64,000 nucleotides of DNA from Bacteroidota bacterium (GTDB lineage Bacteria > Bacteroidota > Ignavibacteria > Tepidaquicellales > Tepidaquicellaceae). The DNA is taken from positions 314,345 to 378,344 of the forward strand of contig JAFDZP010000003.1 in NCBI GenBank assembly GCA_018266835.1, written 5' to 3'. The position numbers were made by a program, and so were the translations under genes. A model generated the notes under the pieces. It had not been told where the DNA came from and did no database searches. It saw only the letters and a list, made by a program, of their open reading frames with translations. This document shows, piece by piece, positions 15,567 through 22,757 of the stretch (within the stretch, counting starts at the first letter, position 1; each line of letters opens with the position of its first letter).

Positions 15567-16412
15567 CTACCCTTTTTGTAATTCAAAAATTGTTATTTCC
15601 GGTCTTACATTAAATCTCACTTGCCATAAGTGTCCCAATGCTCTATTTATATATAGAGTTCTGTCATTTCTCAATTCATATTGTCCGGCAGAGTATTTTT
15701 TGTTTTTTACCGGAAGCATTGGCGGCGGAAGAAATGGCGGTTTAACTTGTCCACCGTGAGTATGTCCTGATAGTATCCAACTATTATATTCGCCCCAAAC
15801 ATCTAAATCGCAAACATCAGGATTATGACACAATACTATATTTGCTTTTGATTTGTCAAAACCTTTCATAGCTTTTTCGGGATTGAAGTTCAGTCCCCAA
15901 TAGTCATCAAAGCCAATAAAGTTTATTCCGTTTACTTCAGCACTGTCATTTCTTAATAGTTGAATGCCTTTGCTAATAAGCATTTCTGAAATTTTATCTG
16001 CAACATCATTTTGCGACCAATTTTTTCCATAATCGTGATTGCCTAAAATTCCAATAGTTGCTATTTTCCCCTTAACAATATTATTTAATGTATCTTCTAA
16101 CTTATCATATTGAACTGCATCTTTGTTAATGCTTACATAGTCACCTGTGTAAACAATAAAGTCAGGGTTAAATTCTTTTGCTTTTTTGAATGAGTTAATT
16201 ATGAAGTGATAGTCAAAGCGATTTCCAATATGGATGTCACTTATTTGCATTAGAGTCTTGCCAATCAGTTCATCGGGTAAATTCTTGATTGGCATTTTTA
16301 CTTTCACAAACTCCAGCCAGAATGGTTCAATTTGCCAGCAATACAAACCGCCGAAAAGTCCTATACCTGAAAGTCCCCAAAATGTATTTTTTATAAACTT
16401 TCGTCTATTCAA
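15567..16412 (-). CDS. Calcineurin-like metallophosphoesterase, YkuE/LpxG-like
   Basis: A 281-residue membrane-anchored phosphoesterase. It starts MNRRKFIKNTFWGLSGIG, a twin-arginine-like or signal-anchor N-terminus. All five metal motifs are present: DIHIG, GDYVS, GNHDYG, CHNPD and GHTHGGQ. This set, with the N-terminal anchor and a C-terminal 'RNDRTLYINRALGH' block, fits the YkuE branch, some members of which (LpxG) hydrolyse UDP-2,3-diacylglucosamine in lipid A synthesis. Which substrate applies is not decided by sequence. Its start overlaps the gltX stop by 4 bases, so translation is coupled. Confidence 0.85.
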   Translation of the reverse strand: MNRRKFIKNTFWGLSGIGLFGGLYCWQIEPFWLEFVKVKMPIKNLPDELIGKTLMQISDIHIGNRFDYHFIINSFKKAKEFNPDFIVYTGDYVSINKDAVQYDKLEDTLNNIVKGKIATIGILGNHDYGKNWSQNDVADKISEMLISKGIQLLRNDSAEVNGINFIGFDDYWGLNFNPEKAMKGFDKSKANIVLCHNPDVCDLDVWGEYNSWILSGHTHGGQVKPPFLPPPMLPVKNKKYSAGQYELRNDRTLYINRALGHLWQVRFNVRPEITIFELQKG

Positions 16413-17854
16413 TGCATTTGTCTGAGTGCAGCCAAGACCTTATCTTTTCCTAAAATCTGAATAGTTAAAGGAAATTCAGGACCGTGAGTTTGTCCTGTTA
16501 TTGCAATTCGCAATGGCTGGAAGAACTTCTTGCCTTTTATCCCTGTTGCTTTCTGTGCTTCGCTGAAAAGATTTTTTATATTATCAATTTCACTGAAATC
16601 AGTTTCGCTTATTGCGGGAATTAAATAATTGAAAATTTTCTTCGCATCATCTGAAGTAACAATTTCCCTATCTTCATCACTTTCAACAACAACTTTATCC
16701 TGATAGAACATTTTAATATGCTCCCCTACTTCATTCAGTTTATTCAGATAAACACGGATTGCAGAAACCACTTTTTTAGTCTTCTCAAAATCTGATGCGT
16801 CATATCCCGCTTCTTTTATATAAGGGATTAAAAGATGAGTAAGTTTATCCAGATCGTAATTTTTAATGTAGTCATTATTCATCCAGTTCAGTTTATCAAT
16901 ATTGAAAACCGCTCCCGCACTGTGAACTTTTTCTAATGAGAATAATTCAATCAGCTTTTCCATAGAAAAAATTTCTTCTTCAATTCCGTCACCGGGATGC
17001 CATCCGAGTAATGCAATGAAATTAATTAATGCTTCATTCAGATAACCTTTTTTCATATAATCTTCTACTGCAACGTCACCTTGTCTTTTGCTAAGCTTCG
17101 TCTTATCCGGATTTAATAGCAACGGCAAGTGTGCCATCTTAGGCACTTCCCAGCCGAAAGCTCTGTATAAAATAATATGTTTAGGAACCGAAGTTACCCA
17201 TTCTTCACCTCTTATAATATGAGAAATATTCATTAAATGGTCATCGATAACATTTGCTAAATGGTATGTCGGAAATCCGTCAGCTTTTAATAAAACCTGG
17301 TCATCAATTATATTCGTCTCGATCTTTATTGTGCCTCTTATTAAATCTTCGAAAATTATTTCTTCGTTCAGCGGGACCTTCAATCTTATAACATGTGGAA
17401 TTCCTGAATCTAATTTTTCTTTTACTTCTTCAGACGTAAAATCTCTTGCACGTCTGTCATACATTGTCTGCCTTCCCTCAATCTGCTGAAGCTTTCTCAT
17501 TTCATCAAGCTCTTCTGGAGTTTCAAACGCATAATAAGCCATGCCCTTTTCGATAAGCTCATCACAGTATTTTTTATAAATATCCAATCTTTCTGACTGA
17601 TAGTAGGGACCAAAGTCTCCGCCTTTGAACGGACCTTCATCTAAATCTAGTCCTAACTTATTCAATGCATCTATAATGTTTTCAACTGCGCCTTCAACTT
17701 TTCGTGTCTGGTCAGTGTCTTCTACTCTTAAAATAAATTTCCCGTTATTGTGTTTTGCAAACAGGTAATTGAACAGAGCTGTTCTCAATCCCCCCACGTG
17801 TAAATATCCTGTAGGTGACGGCGCAAAACGAACTCTTACTTCTGAATTTGACAT
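16409..17854 (-). CDS. gltX: Glutamate--tRNA ligase
   Basis: A 481-residue class I aminoacyl-tRNA synthetase. The HIGH-type motif is in FAPSPTGYLHVGGLRTALFN and the KMSKS-type motif is DKTKLSKRQGD. Other family blocks are FILRVEDTDQTR, FPTYHLANVIDDHLM and IRGEEWVTSVPKH. A full C-terminal anticodon-binding domain ends in a segment PLRIAITGQTHGPE. Length is normal. The enzyme charges tRNA-Glu and, in organisms using the GatCAB pathway, may also charge tRNA-Gln; the sequence does not decide this. It lies 16 bases after rsmI. Confidence 0.97.
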   Translation of the reverse strand: MSNSEVRVRFAPSPTGYLHVGGLRTALFNYLFAKHNNGKFILRVEDTDQTRKVEGAVENIIDALNKLGLDLDEGPFKGGDFGPYYQSERLDIYKKYCDELIEKGMAYYAFETPEELDEMRKLQQIEGRQTMYDRRARDFTSEEVKEKLDSGIPHVIRLKVPLNEEIIFEDLIRGTIKIETNIIDDQVLLKADGFPTYHLANVIDDHLMNISHIIRGEEWVTSVPKHIILYRAFGWEVPKMAHLPLLLNPDKTKLSKRQGDVAVEDYMKKGYLNEALINFIALLGWHPGDGIEEEIFSMEKLIELFSLEKVHSAGAVFNIDKLNWMNNDYIKNYDLDKLTHLLIPYIKEAGYDASDFEKTKKVVSAIRVYLNKLNEVGEHIKMFYQDKVVVESDEDREIVTSDDAKKIFNYLIPAISETDFSEIDNIKNLFSEAQKATGIKGKKFFQPLRIAITGQTHGPEFPLTIQILGKDKVLAALRQMH

Positions 17855-17870
17855 GTATTATATATTGTAA

Positions 17871-18581
17871 TTAATTATTATTAATGATGATTACAAACTC
17901 ACCTTTTATTTTTAAATTGTTTTTATTTTGTAATAAATCTTTTACTCTTCCTCTTTTTATCTCTTCAAATTTTTTTGTCAGTTCTCTCCCTAAGCAAACT
18001 TCTTTATTTCCGAGGTATCTGTTAATATCTTCAAGTGTTCTTAAAATTCTGAAGGGTGATTCAAAAATTATTATAGGCATCTTCATACTCTTAAACTCAT
18101 TAAAAAGAGTTTCCCTTCCTTTTTTCAGAGGAAGAAAGCCATGATAATAAAATTTATCGGTCGAAAATCCTGAAAGTACCAATGAATGTATTAACGATGA
18201 TGCGCCCGGAATTGAAACAACTTCAATATTTTCTTTAACACAATTGCTTACTAAAATACTCCCGGGATCTGAAATACAGGGAGTACCTGCATCTGATATC
18301 AATGCAATTGACTTACCTGATTTTAATTCGCCTAATATAAATTCAAGCTTGGATGATTCTACCTGTGAATAATAACTGATTAATTTCCGTTTTATTCCGT
18401 AAGCAGCTAATAAAATTCCGGAAGTTCTTGTATCTTCAGCTGCAATGTAATCCACGTTATTTAAAACGTAAATCGCTCTGAAAGAAATATCCTCAAGATT
18501 TCCTATAGGAGTTGAAACAATATATAACGTTCCTGCTTCAATTTTTAAATCAGGAAATTCTATCTGAGGCAGTTCTATCAT
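17871..18581 (-). CDS. rsmI: 16S rRNA (cytidine(1402)-2'-O)-methyltransferase
   Basis: A 236-residue tetrapyrrole-methylase-fold enzyme. Motifs are LYIVSTPIGNLEDISFRA, VDYIAAEDTRTSG, IALISDAGTPCISDPG and VVSIPGASSLIHSLVLSGF, all diagnostic of RsmI. The C-terminal segment ELTKKFEEIKRG is also normal. It methylates the 2'-OH of C1402 in the decoding centre. It follows aspA by 7 bases and precedes gltX by 16 bases, giving a tight minus-strand unit. Confidence 0.95.
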   Translation of the reverse strand: MIELPQIEFPDLKIEAGTLYIVSTPIGNLEDISFRAIYVLNNVDYIAAEDTRTSGILLAAYGIKRKLISYYSQVESSKLEFILGELKSGKSIALISDAGTPCISDPGSILVSNCVKENIEVVSIPGASSLIHSLVLSGFSTDKFYYHGFLPLKKGRETLFNEFKSMKMPIIIFESPFRILRTLEDINRYLGNKEVCLGRELTKKFEEIKRGRVKDLLQNKNNLKIKGEFVIIINNN

Positions 18582-18588
18582 TTATTTT

Positions 18589-19989
18589 TTAATGCTTTCT
18601 TTTATGTCCCGTCATGTTTTCGGGAGACATAATTATATCGAGCTCTTTTTTAGAAACAAGATTTCTTTGTATTATTAATTCATAAACAGATTTCCCTGTT
18701 GCCAACGCTTCCTTTGCAATCTCTGAAGATTTTTCGTAACCGATAACAGGCACCATTGCTGTTACAAGTCCTATACTGTTCTCAACATATTTTCTGCAGA
18801 CATCTACGTTTGCTGTTATTCCATTTATACATTTTTCATAAAGCGTTCTGCATCCGTTATTCAAAATTGAAATCGTATCAAATAGTCTGAACGCAATAAC
18901 CGGTTCCATTACATTAAGCTCAAGCTGTCCTGCTTCCGCGGCCATAGTAATAGTTAAATCGTTTCCGATAACCTGGAATGCAATCTGATTGACAACTTCA
19001 GGTATAACAGGATTTACTTTACCCGGCATAATAGAAGAGCCCGGCTGTAAAGGGGGTAGATTTATTTCATTAAAACCTGCTCTTGGTCCGGATGAAAGTA
19101 ATCGCAAATCATTGCAAATCTTCGAGAGCTTCACAGCAAATCTTTTGAACACTCCGCTTACCTGAATGTATGCACCTGTATCTTGGGTAGCTTCAACTAA
19201 ATTGATAGAGACGCTTAATGGAATTCCTGTTATCTGTTTTAAATTTTCACATACCATTTTTGCATAGTCAGGATGAGAGTTTATTCCCGTTCCAATAGCA
19301 GTCGCACCCATATTAATTTCAGTGATCAGTCCCATCGCTTCTTTAATTCTCTTCATATCTTCATCTATCATTTCAGCATAGGCACCAAACTCCTGTCCAA
19401 GCGTCATTGGCACTGCATCCTGCAGCTGAGTTCTTCCCATTTTAATTACATGCTTAAACTCTTTCTCTTTTTTCCTCAATGAAGACTTCAGTTCAGAAAC
19501 TGTCTTCAGCAAATTTAATGTAGAAAGATAAAGAGCAATTCTGAATGCAGTGGGATAAGCATCGTTAGTTGACTGCGACATATTCACATCGTTATTCGGA
19601 TGAACCTTAGTATACTCACCTTTTTTCCCGCCAAGTTTTTCATTGGCAATGTTAGCAATAACTTCATTTGCATTCATATTTGTTGATGTCCCAGCTCCGC
19701 CCTGAAGCATATCAACAATGAACTGGTCGTAATATCCGCCCTTAACTATTTCATCACATGCATGAACAATTGCTTTCGTCTTTGTTTTATCCAGCAGACC
19801 TAACTTACTATTTGCAAGTGCTGCTGCCTTCTTAACGTAAGCCAATGAATTTATAAAGATAGGATTTATTGATAACGATATTCCCGTTATCTTAAAATTT
19901 TCTGCGGCGCGCATTGTCTGCACACCGTAATATGCTGTATTTGGAATCTGAAGACTTCCCAAGAAATCTTTTTCTATTCTGTATTTCAT
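18589..19989 (-). CDS. aspA: Aspartate ammonia-lyase
   Basis: A 466-residue fumarase/aspartase superfamily enzyme. I set the start at the ATG at 19989 (MKYRIEKDFLGSLQIPNTAY); the open frame extends 28 codons upstream but that extension is not family-like. Motifs: YYGVQTMRAAENF, QGGAGTSTNMNANEVIANIA, HPNNDVNMSQSTNDAYPTA, GRTQLQDAVPMTLGQEF, MGATAIGTGINSHP, and the SS-loop signature GSSIMPGKVNPVIPEVV. The GSSIMPGKVNP loop and GGAGTSTNMNANEV favour aspartase over class II fumarase; the two are close, so some doubt remains. The reaction is reversible deamination of aspartate to fumarate. It leads the rsmI-gltX-phosphoesterase cluster. Confidence 0.9.
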   Translation of the reverse strand: MKYRIEKDFLGSLQIPNTAYYGVQTMRAAENFKITGISLSINPIFINSLAYVKKAAALANSKLGLLDKTKTKAIVHACDEIVKGGYYDQFIVDMLQGGAGTSTNMNANEVIANIANEKLGGKKGEYTKVHPNNDVNMSQSTNDAYPTAFRIALYLSTLNLLKTVSELKSSLRKKEKEFKHVIKMGRTQLQDAVPMTLGQEFGAYAEMIDEDMKRIKEAMGLITEINMGATAIGTGINSHPDYAKMVCENLKQITGIPLSVSINLVEATQDTGAYIQVSGVFKRFAVKLSKICNDLRLLSSGPRAGFNEINLPPLQPGSSIMPGKVNPVIPEVVNQIAFQVIGNDLTITMAAEAGQLELNVMEPVIAFRLFDTISILNNGCRTLYEKCINGITANVDVCRKYVENSIGLVTAMVPVIGYEKSSEIAKEALATGKSVYELIIQRNLVSKKELDIIMSPENMTGHKRKH

Positions 19990-20117
19990 ATTATAATTGT
20001 ATAACTGTAAAATTAACTTTTTTAGCTCGGAATTGTAATGAAAAACATAGCCCCAAAAATGTATAGAGAGCAAAATTAGAGGAACGAATTTATCTTACTA
20101 ATTCGGTAAATTGTTGC

Positions 20118-20861
20118 ATGCTAGTTATAGGAAAAAACCCAATCTTCGAAATTCTCAAGAATAACCCGAAGGACATAAATAAAATTCTCGTTCTAAAAAA
20201 AATAGACCCGGATAAACGTTCAAAAGAAATTGTTAAAATGGCAGAGGATTTACAAATCCCTGTTCATTTTATGAATGACCATCAGTTCAAAGTTTATTTT
20301 GATAAAAAAAATAAAGCTGAAGGCATTGACCAGGGAATAATTGCATTCATTAAAGATTACGAATATACAGAGCTGCGTTCAATAGTAAATAAATGTAAGG
20401 ATAAGCCCCGAAGTGTAATTGCAATTCTTGATGAAATAACTGACCCGCATAATTTCGGAGCGATAATCCGTTCTGCTGTCTGCTTGGGAGTTGATGCAAT
20501 TGTAATTCCGAAACATAACTCAGCTGAGGTAAACCACACCGTAATGAAAACATCTTCCGGAACTGCAAAGATGATTGATATTGCAATGGAAGGTAACCTG
20601 AATAATTCAATGAGATTTTTGAAAGATAACGGATACTGGATAGCGGGCGCAGATTTAGCAGGTGATAAATTTATTCATGAAGCGGATTTCAAAGGCAAAG
20701 TTGGAATTGTTCTCGGAAGTGAAGGCACAGGCATGAGAAAAACTGTTAGAGATAATTGTGATTTTTTAGTAACGATTCCTATGAGCGGAAAAACAGATTC
20801 ATTGAATGTTTCTGTATCTGCAGGGATTATTTTTTATGAGATATTGAGGCAGAACTTATAA
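20118..20861 (+). CDS. rlmB: 23S rRNA (guanosine(2251)-2'-O)-methyltransferase
   Basis: A 247-residue SpoU/TrmH-family methyltransferase. An N-terminal substrate-binding domain (VIGKNPIFEILKNNPKDINK) is followed by the SPOUT knot with its three motifs: ILDEITDPHNFGAIIRSA, GIVLGSEGTGMRKTV and IPMSGKTDSLNVSVSAGII. The Asn and Arg in motif 1 and the Ser-Leu-Asn-Val-Ser run in motif 3 are intact. It methylates G2251 in the P-loop of 23S rRNA. It is divergent from aspA and convergent with the regulator at 20866, only 4 bases apart. Confidence 0.93.
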   Translation: MLVIGKNPIFEILKNNPKDINKILVLKKIDPDKRSKEIVKMAEDLQIPVHFMNDHQFKVYFDKKNKAEGIDQGIIAFIKDYEYTELRSIVNKCKDKPRSVIAILDEITDPHNFGAIIRSAVCLGVDAIVIPKHNSAEVNHTVMKTSSGTAKMIDIAMEGNLNNSMRFLKDNGYWIAGADLAGDKFIHEADFKGKVGIVLGSEGTGMRKTVRDNCDFLVTIPMSGKTDSLNVSVSAGIIFYEILRQNL

Positions 20862-20865
20862 CTTA

Positions 20866-22227
20866 TTATAAATCTTGTTTAGTCTTTGACGGCAAAGGTA
20901 TATCATACTTTGCCATAAGTTTATACAAATGGCTTCTTTGTATTTGCAATGCCTCTGCGGTGTGGCTTACATTGTATTTGTAATCATGAAGCATCTTTTC
21001 AATAAATAATCTCTCCGATTCATTCTGAAAATCGTTCAGAGACATATCTTTATTCAGCAATTCATTGTAAAGTTTCAGCTCCCTGTTAGCAGGTAAATCA
21101 ATATCATCTTCATCAATAACTTTTCTGTCACTGGTAATAATCAACCTCTCAACTAAATTTTTTAACTCTCTTACGTTTCCGGGATAACGGAATGTTGTTA
21201 ACAGCTCCAATGCCTTATCGGAAAATTTCTTCACAGGTAATCCATTTTGAGTGCAGATTGTTTTCGCAAAATACTCAACAAGTTCTTTTACATCTTCTGA
21301 ATGTTCACGAAGTGAAGGTAAATTTATCTGAAGTACATTTATTCTGTGATACAGATCTTCTCTGAAATGTTTTGCTTCAACCTCAGGCATTAAATCTTTA
21401 TTCGTAGAAAAAATAAATCTAACATCAAGCTTTATCGAAATATTGCTTCCTTCACGGGTTATAACATTGTCTTCAATCACCTTCAGCAGCTTGGATTGTA
21501 AATCCATAGATAAGTTACTTATTTCATCTATGAAAACCGTTCCGCCCTCGGCAAGTTCAAGCGAACCTTTGATAACGTTGTTGTCATCTAGTCCTCCGAA
21601 AAGTTTTAATTCAATATTCTCTTCGGTAAGATTTGCACTGTTAAGTTCAATAAATTTATTATCCGCTCTTGATGAACGGTAATGAATCTGTCTGGCAACT
21701 AACTCTTTGCCCGTCCCGCTCTCTCCGCAAATCAATACATGAGAGTTCACCTTAGAATATTTATCAATGAGACTGTTTACTTCTTTTATCTTTTCGCTCG
21801 AACCGATAATTTTACTTTCTTCGAGAGCTTTTGATTTATATGACTTTAGTTCATCTAGCGACATCTTATAATCAACGGCATTTTTTATTATAAGCTTAAA
21901 CTCATATAAGTCAGGAAGAGGTTTCTGAAGGAAATTATATGCGCCTTTTTTAGTTGCTTCGACCGCTGTTTCAATTGTGCCGTGACCGGAAATCATAATC
22001 ACAACTGCATCTTTATCAATCTCTTTTATTTTTTCAAGTGCTTCCAGTCCGTCCATCTTAGGCATCTTTATATCAAGCAAGATGAGGTCGTATATGTTGG
22101 ATTTTACTTTGTTGACTGCAGTTACCCCATCGTTCGCGCTGTCAATTTCATAGCTGTCCTGACTTAATATCATAGAGATACTGTCAACAATGCTTCGCTC
22201 GTCGTCTACTATTAAAATTTTGCTCAT
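20866..22227 (-). CDS. NtrC-family response regulator lacking the GAFTGA loop
   Basis: A 453-residue protein with three parts. Residues 1-115 are a receiver domain with phospho-acceptor Asp52 (LILLDIKMPKMDG). Residues 140-370 are an AAA+ domain with Walker A GESGTGKE (168-175), Walker B GGTVFIDEIS and arginine-finger region REDLYHRINV. The C-terminus holds a Fis-type helix-turn-helix (YNVSHTAEALQIQRSHLYKLM). Between LKLFGG and LELAEGGT the usual GAFTGA loop, needed to engage sigma-54, is missing: only about nine residues (LDDNNVIKG, 213-221) remain. ATPase residues look intact. It therefore probably does not activate sigma-54 RNA polymerase in the usual way, and may act like TyrR-type or other GAFTGA-less relatives. 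No partner kinase is adjacent; a hybrid kinase lies at 47703. Confidence 0.9.
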   Translation of the reverse strand: MSKILIVDDERSIVDSISMILSQDSYEIDSANDGVTAVNKVKSNIYDLILLDIKMPKMDGLEALEKIKEIDKDAVVIMISGHGTIETAVEATKKGAYNFLQKPLPDLYEFKLIIKNAVDYKMSLDELKSYKSKALEESKIIGSSEKIKEVNSLIDKYSKVNSHVLICGESGTGKELVARQIHYRSSRADNKFIELNSANLTEENIELKLFGGLDDNNVIKGSLELAEGGTVFIDEISNLSMDLQSKLLKVIEDNVITREGSNISIKLDVRFIFSTNKDLMPEVEAKHFREDLYHRINVLQINLPSLREHSEDVKELVEYFAKTICTQNGLPVKKFSDKALELLTTFRYPGNVRELKNLVERLIITSDRKVIDEDDIDLPANRELKLYNELLNKDMSLNDFQNESERLFIEKMLHDYKYNVSHTAEALQIQRSHLYKLMAKYDIPLPSKTKQDL

Positions 22228-22318
22228 AGTGCAAATTTAACAAGAATGATTGAAATAAAAAGTCAGATAGGATTTGTATATTTTTTTGTATATTATGGAG
22301 TATAAAGAGCATAGAATT

Positions 22319-22351
22319 CCATACTCTCCAGTTTGCTTCCGGAGAATATGG
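22319..22351 (-). terminator. Stem-loop downstream of the unknown 105-residue gene
   Basis: CCATACTCTCC (22319-22329) pairs with GGAGAATATGG (22341-22351), 11 bases with one mismatch that is a G-U pair in a minus-strand transcript. It lies just beyond the end of the gene at 22376-22693. No clear U run follows, so a terminator role is tentative. Confidence 0.4.
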
Positions 22352-22375
22352 ATTAAAACAATATTAATAACAGAA

Positions 22376-22693
22376 TCAGAATGCAGGGTGCAGCAAAACA
22401 TCCATTGCAGTCAAAAGCGTAACAATTTTTTCGAAATAGATATCTCTTTTACTTTTTTCAAAAAATACCAGTTCAAATAATTTATCTACGTTTGAAGTAG
22501 AACCTGACAGACCGCGAAAATCGTAAAAGAATTCTATAAGGAAAAATTCACGGTTATCAATAATTTTTGTATCATTCTTTATATAGATTATTCTGTTCAG
22601 ATCTAAGATAAAAGTGTTTCCGCCTACTGGCATGTCACTCGTGCCTTTCAAATAGAGGAATCTTCCTTTCAAGCTTATAGCATTATCGTTCAT
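22376..22693 (-). CDS. Hypothetical protein, 105 residues
   Basis: I do not recognise this protein. It has no signal peptide or membrane span and reads as a mixed alpha/beta cytoplasmic protein (ISLKGRFLYLKGTSDMPVGG, FILDLNRIIYIKNDTKIID, FFLIEFFYDFRGLSG, ELVFFEKSKRDIYFEKIVTLL). The strand-rich first half followed by a C-terminal helix could be a small binding or PH-like fold, but this is a guess. It lies 64 bases downstream of mutS2 on the same strand and is probably on the same mRNA. Codon use is like its neighbours, and the strong coding pattern (no long competing frame) supports it as real. Confidence 0.6.
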   Translation of the reverse strand: MNDNAISLKGRFLYLKGTSDMPVGGNTFILDLNRIIYIKNDTKIIDNREFFLIEFFYDFRGLSGSTSNVDKLFELVFFEKSKRDIYFEKIVTLLTAMDVLLHPAF

Positions 22694-22757
22694 ATTTTTC
22701 TCCGTTTAGGATTGGAGCCTCTAATATATTAAACGATATATTCTTGTGAAAGTTCTC

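Noticed and set aside
19990..20073. 28-codon N-terminal extension of aspA
   Set aside because: Family members start at MKYRIEKDFLG; the extension is not conserved-looking and lies in the divergent promoter region with rlmB.
20866..22227. Ordinary sigma-54 activator
   Set aside because: The GAFTGA loop is missing, so the default annotation is not supported.
22228..22260. TAAATTTG at 22232-22239 (minus) as a promoter giving a leaderless mRNA for the NtrC-like gene
   Set aside because: The -7-like match is good but no -33 TTTG lies at the right distance, so support is too thin to list it.
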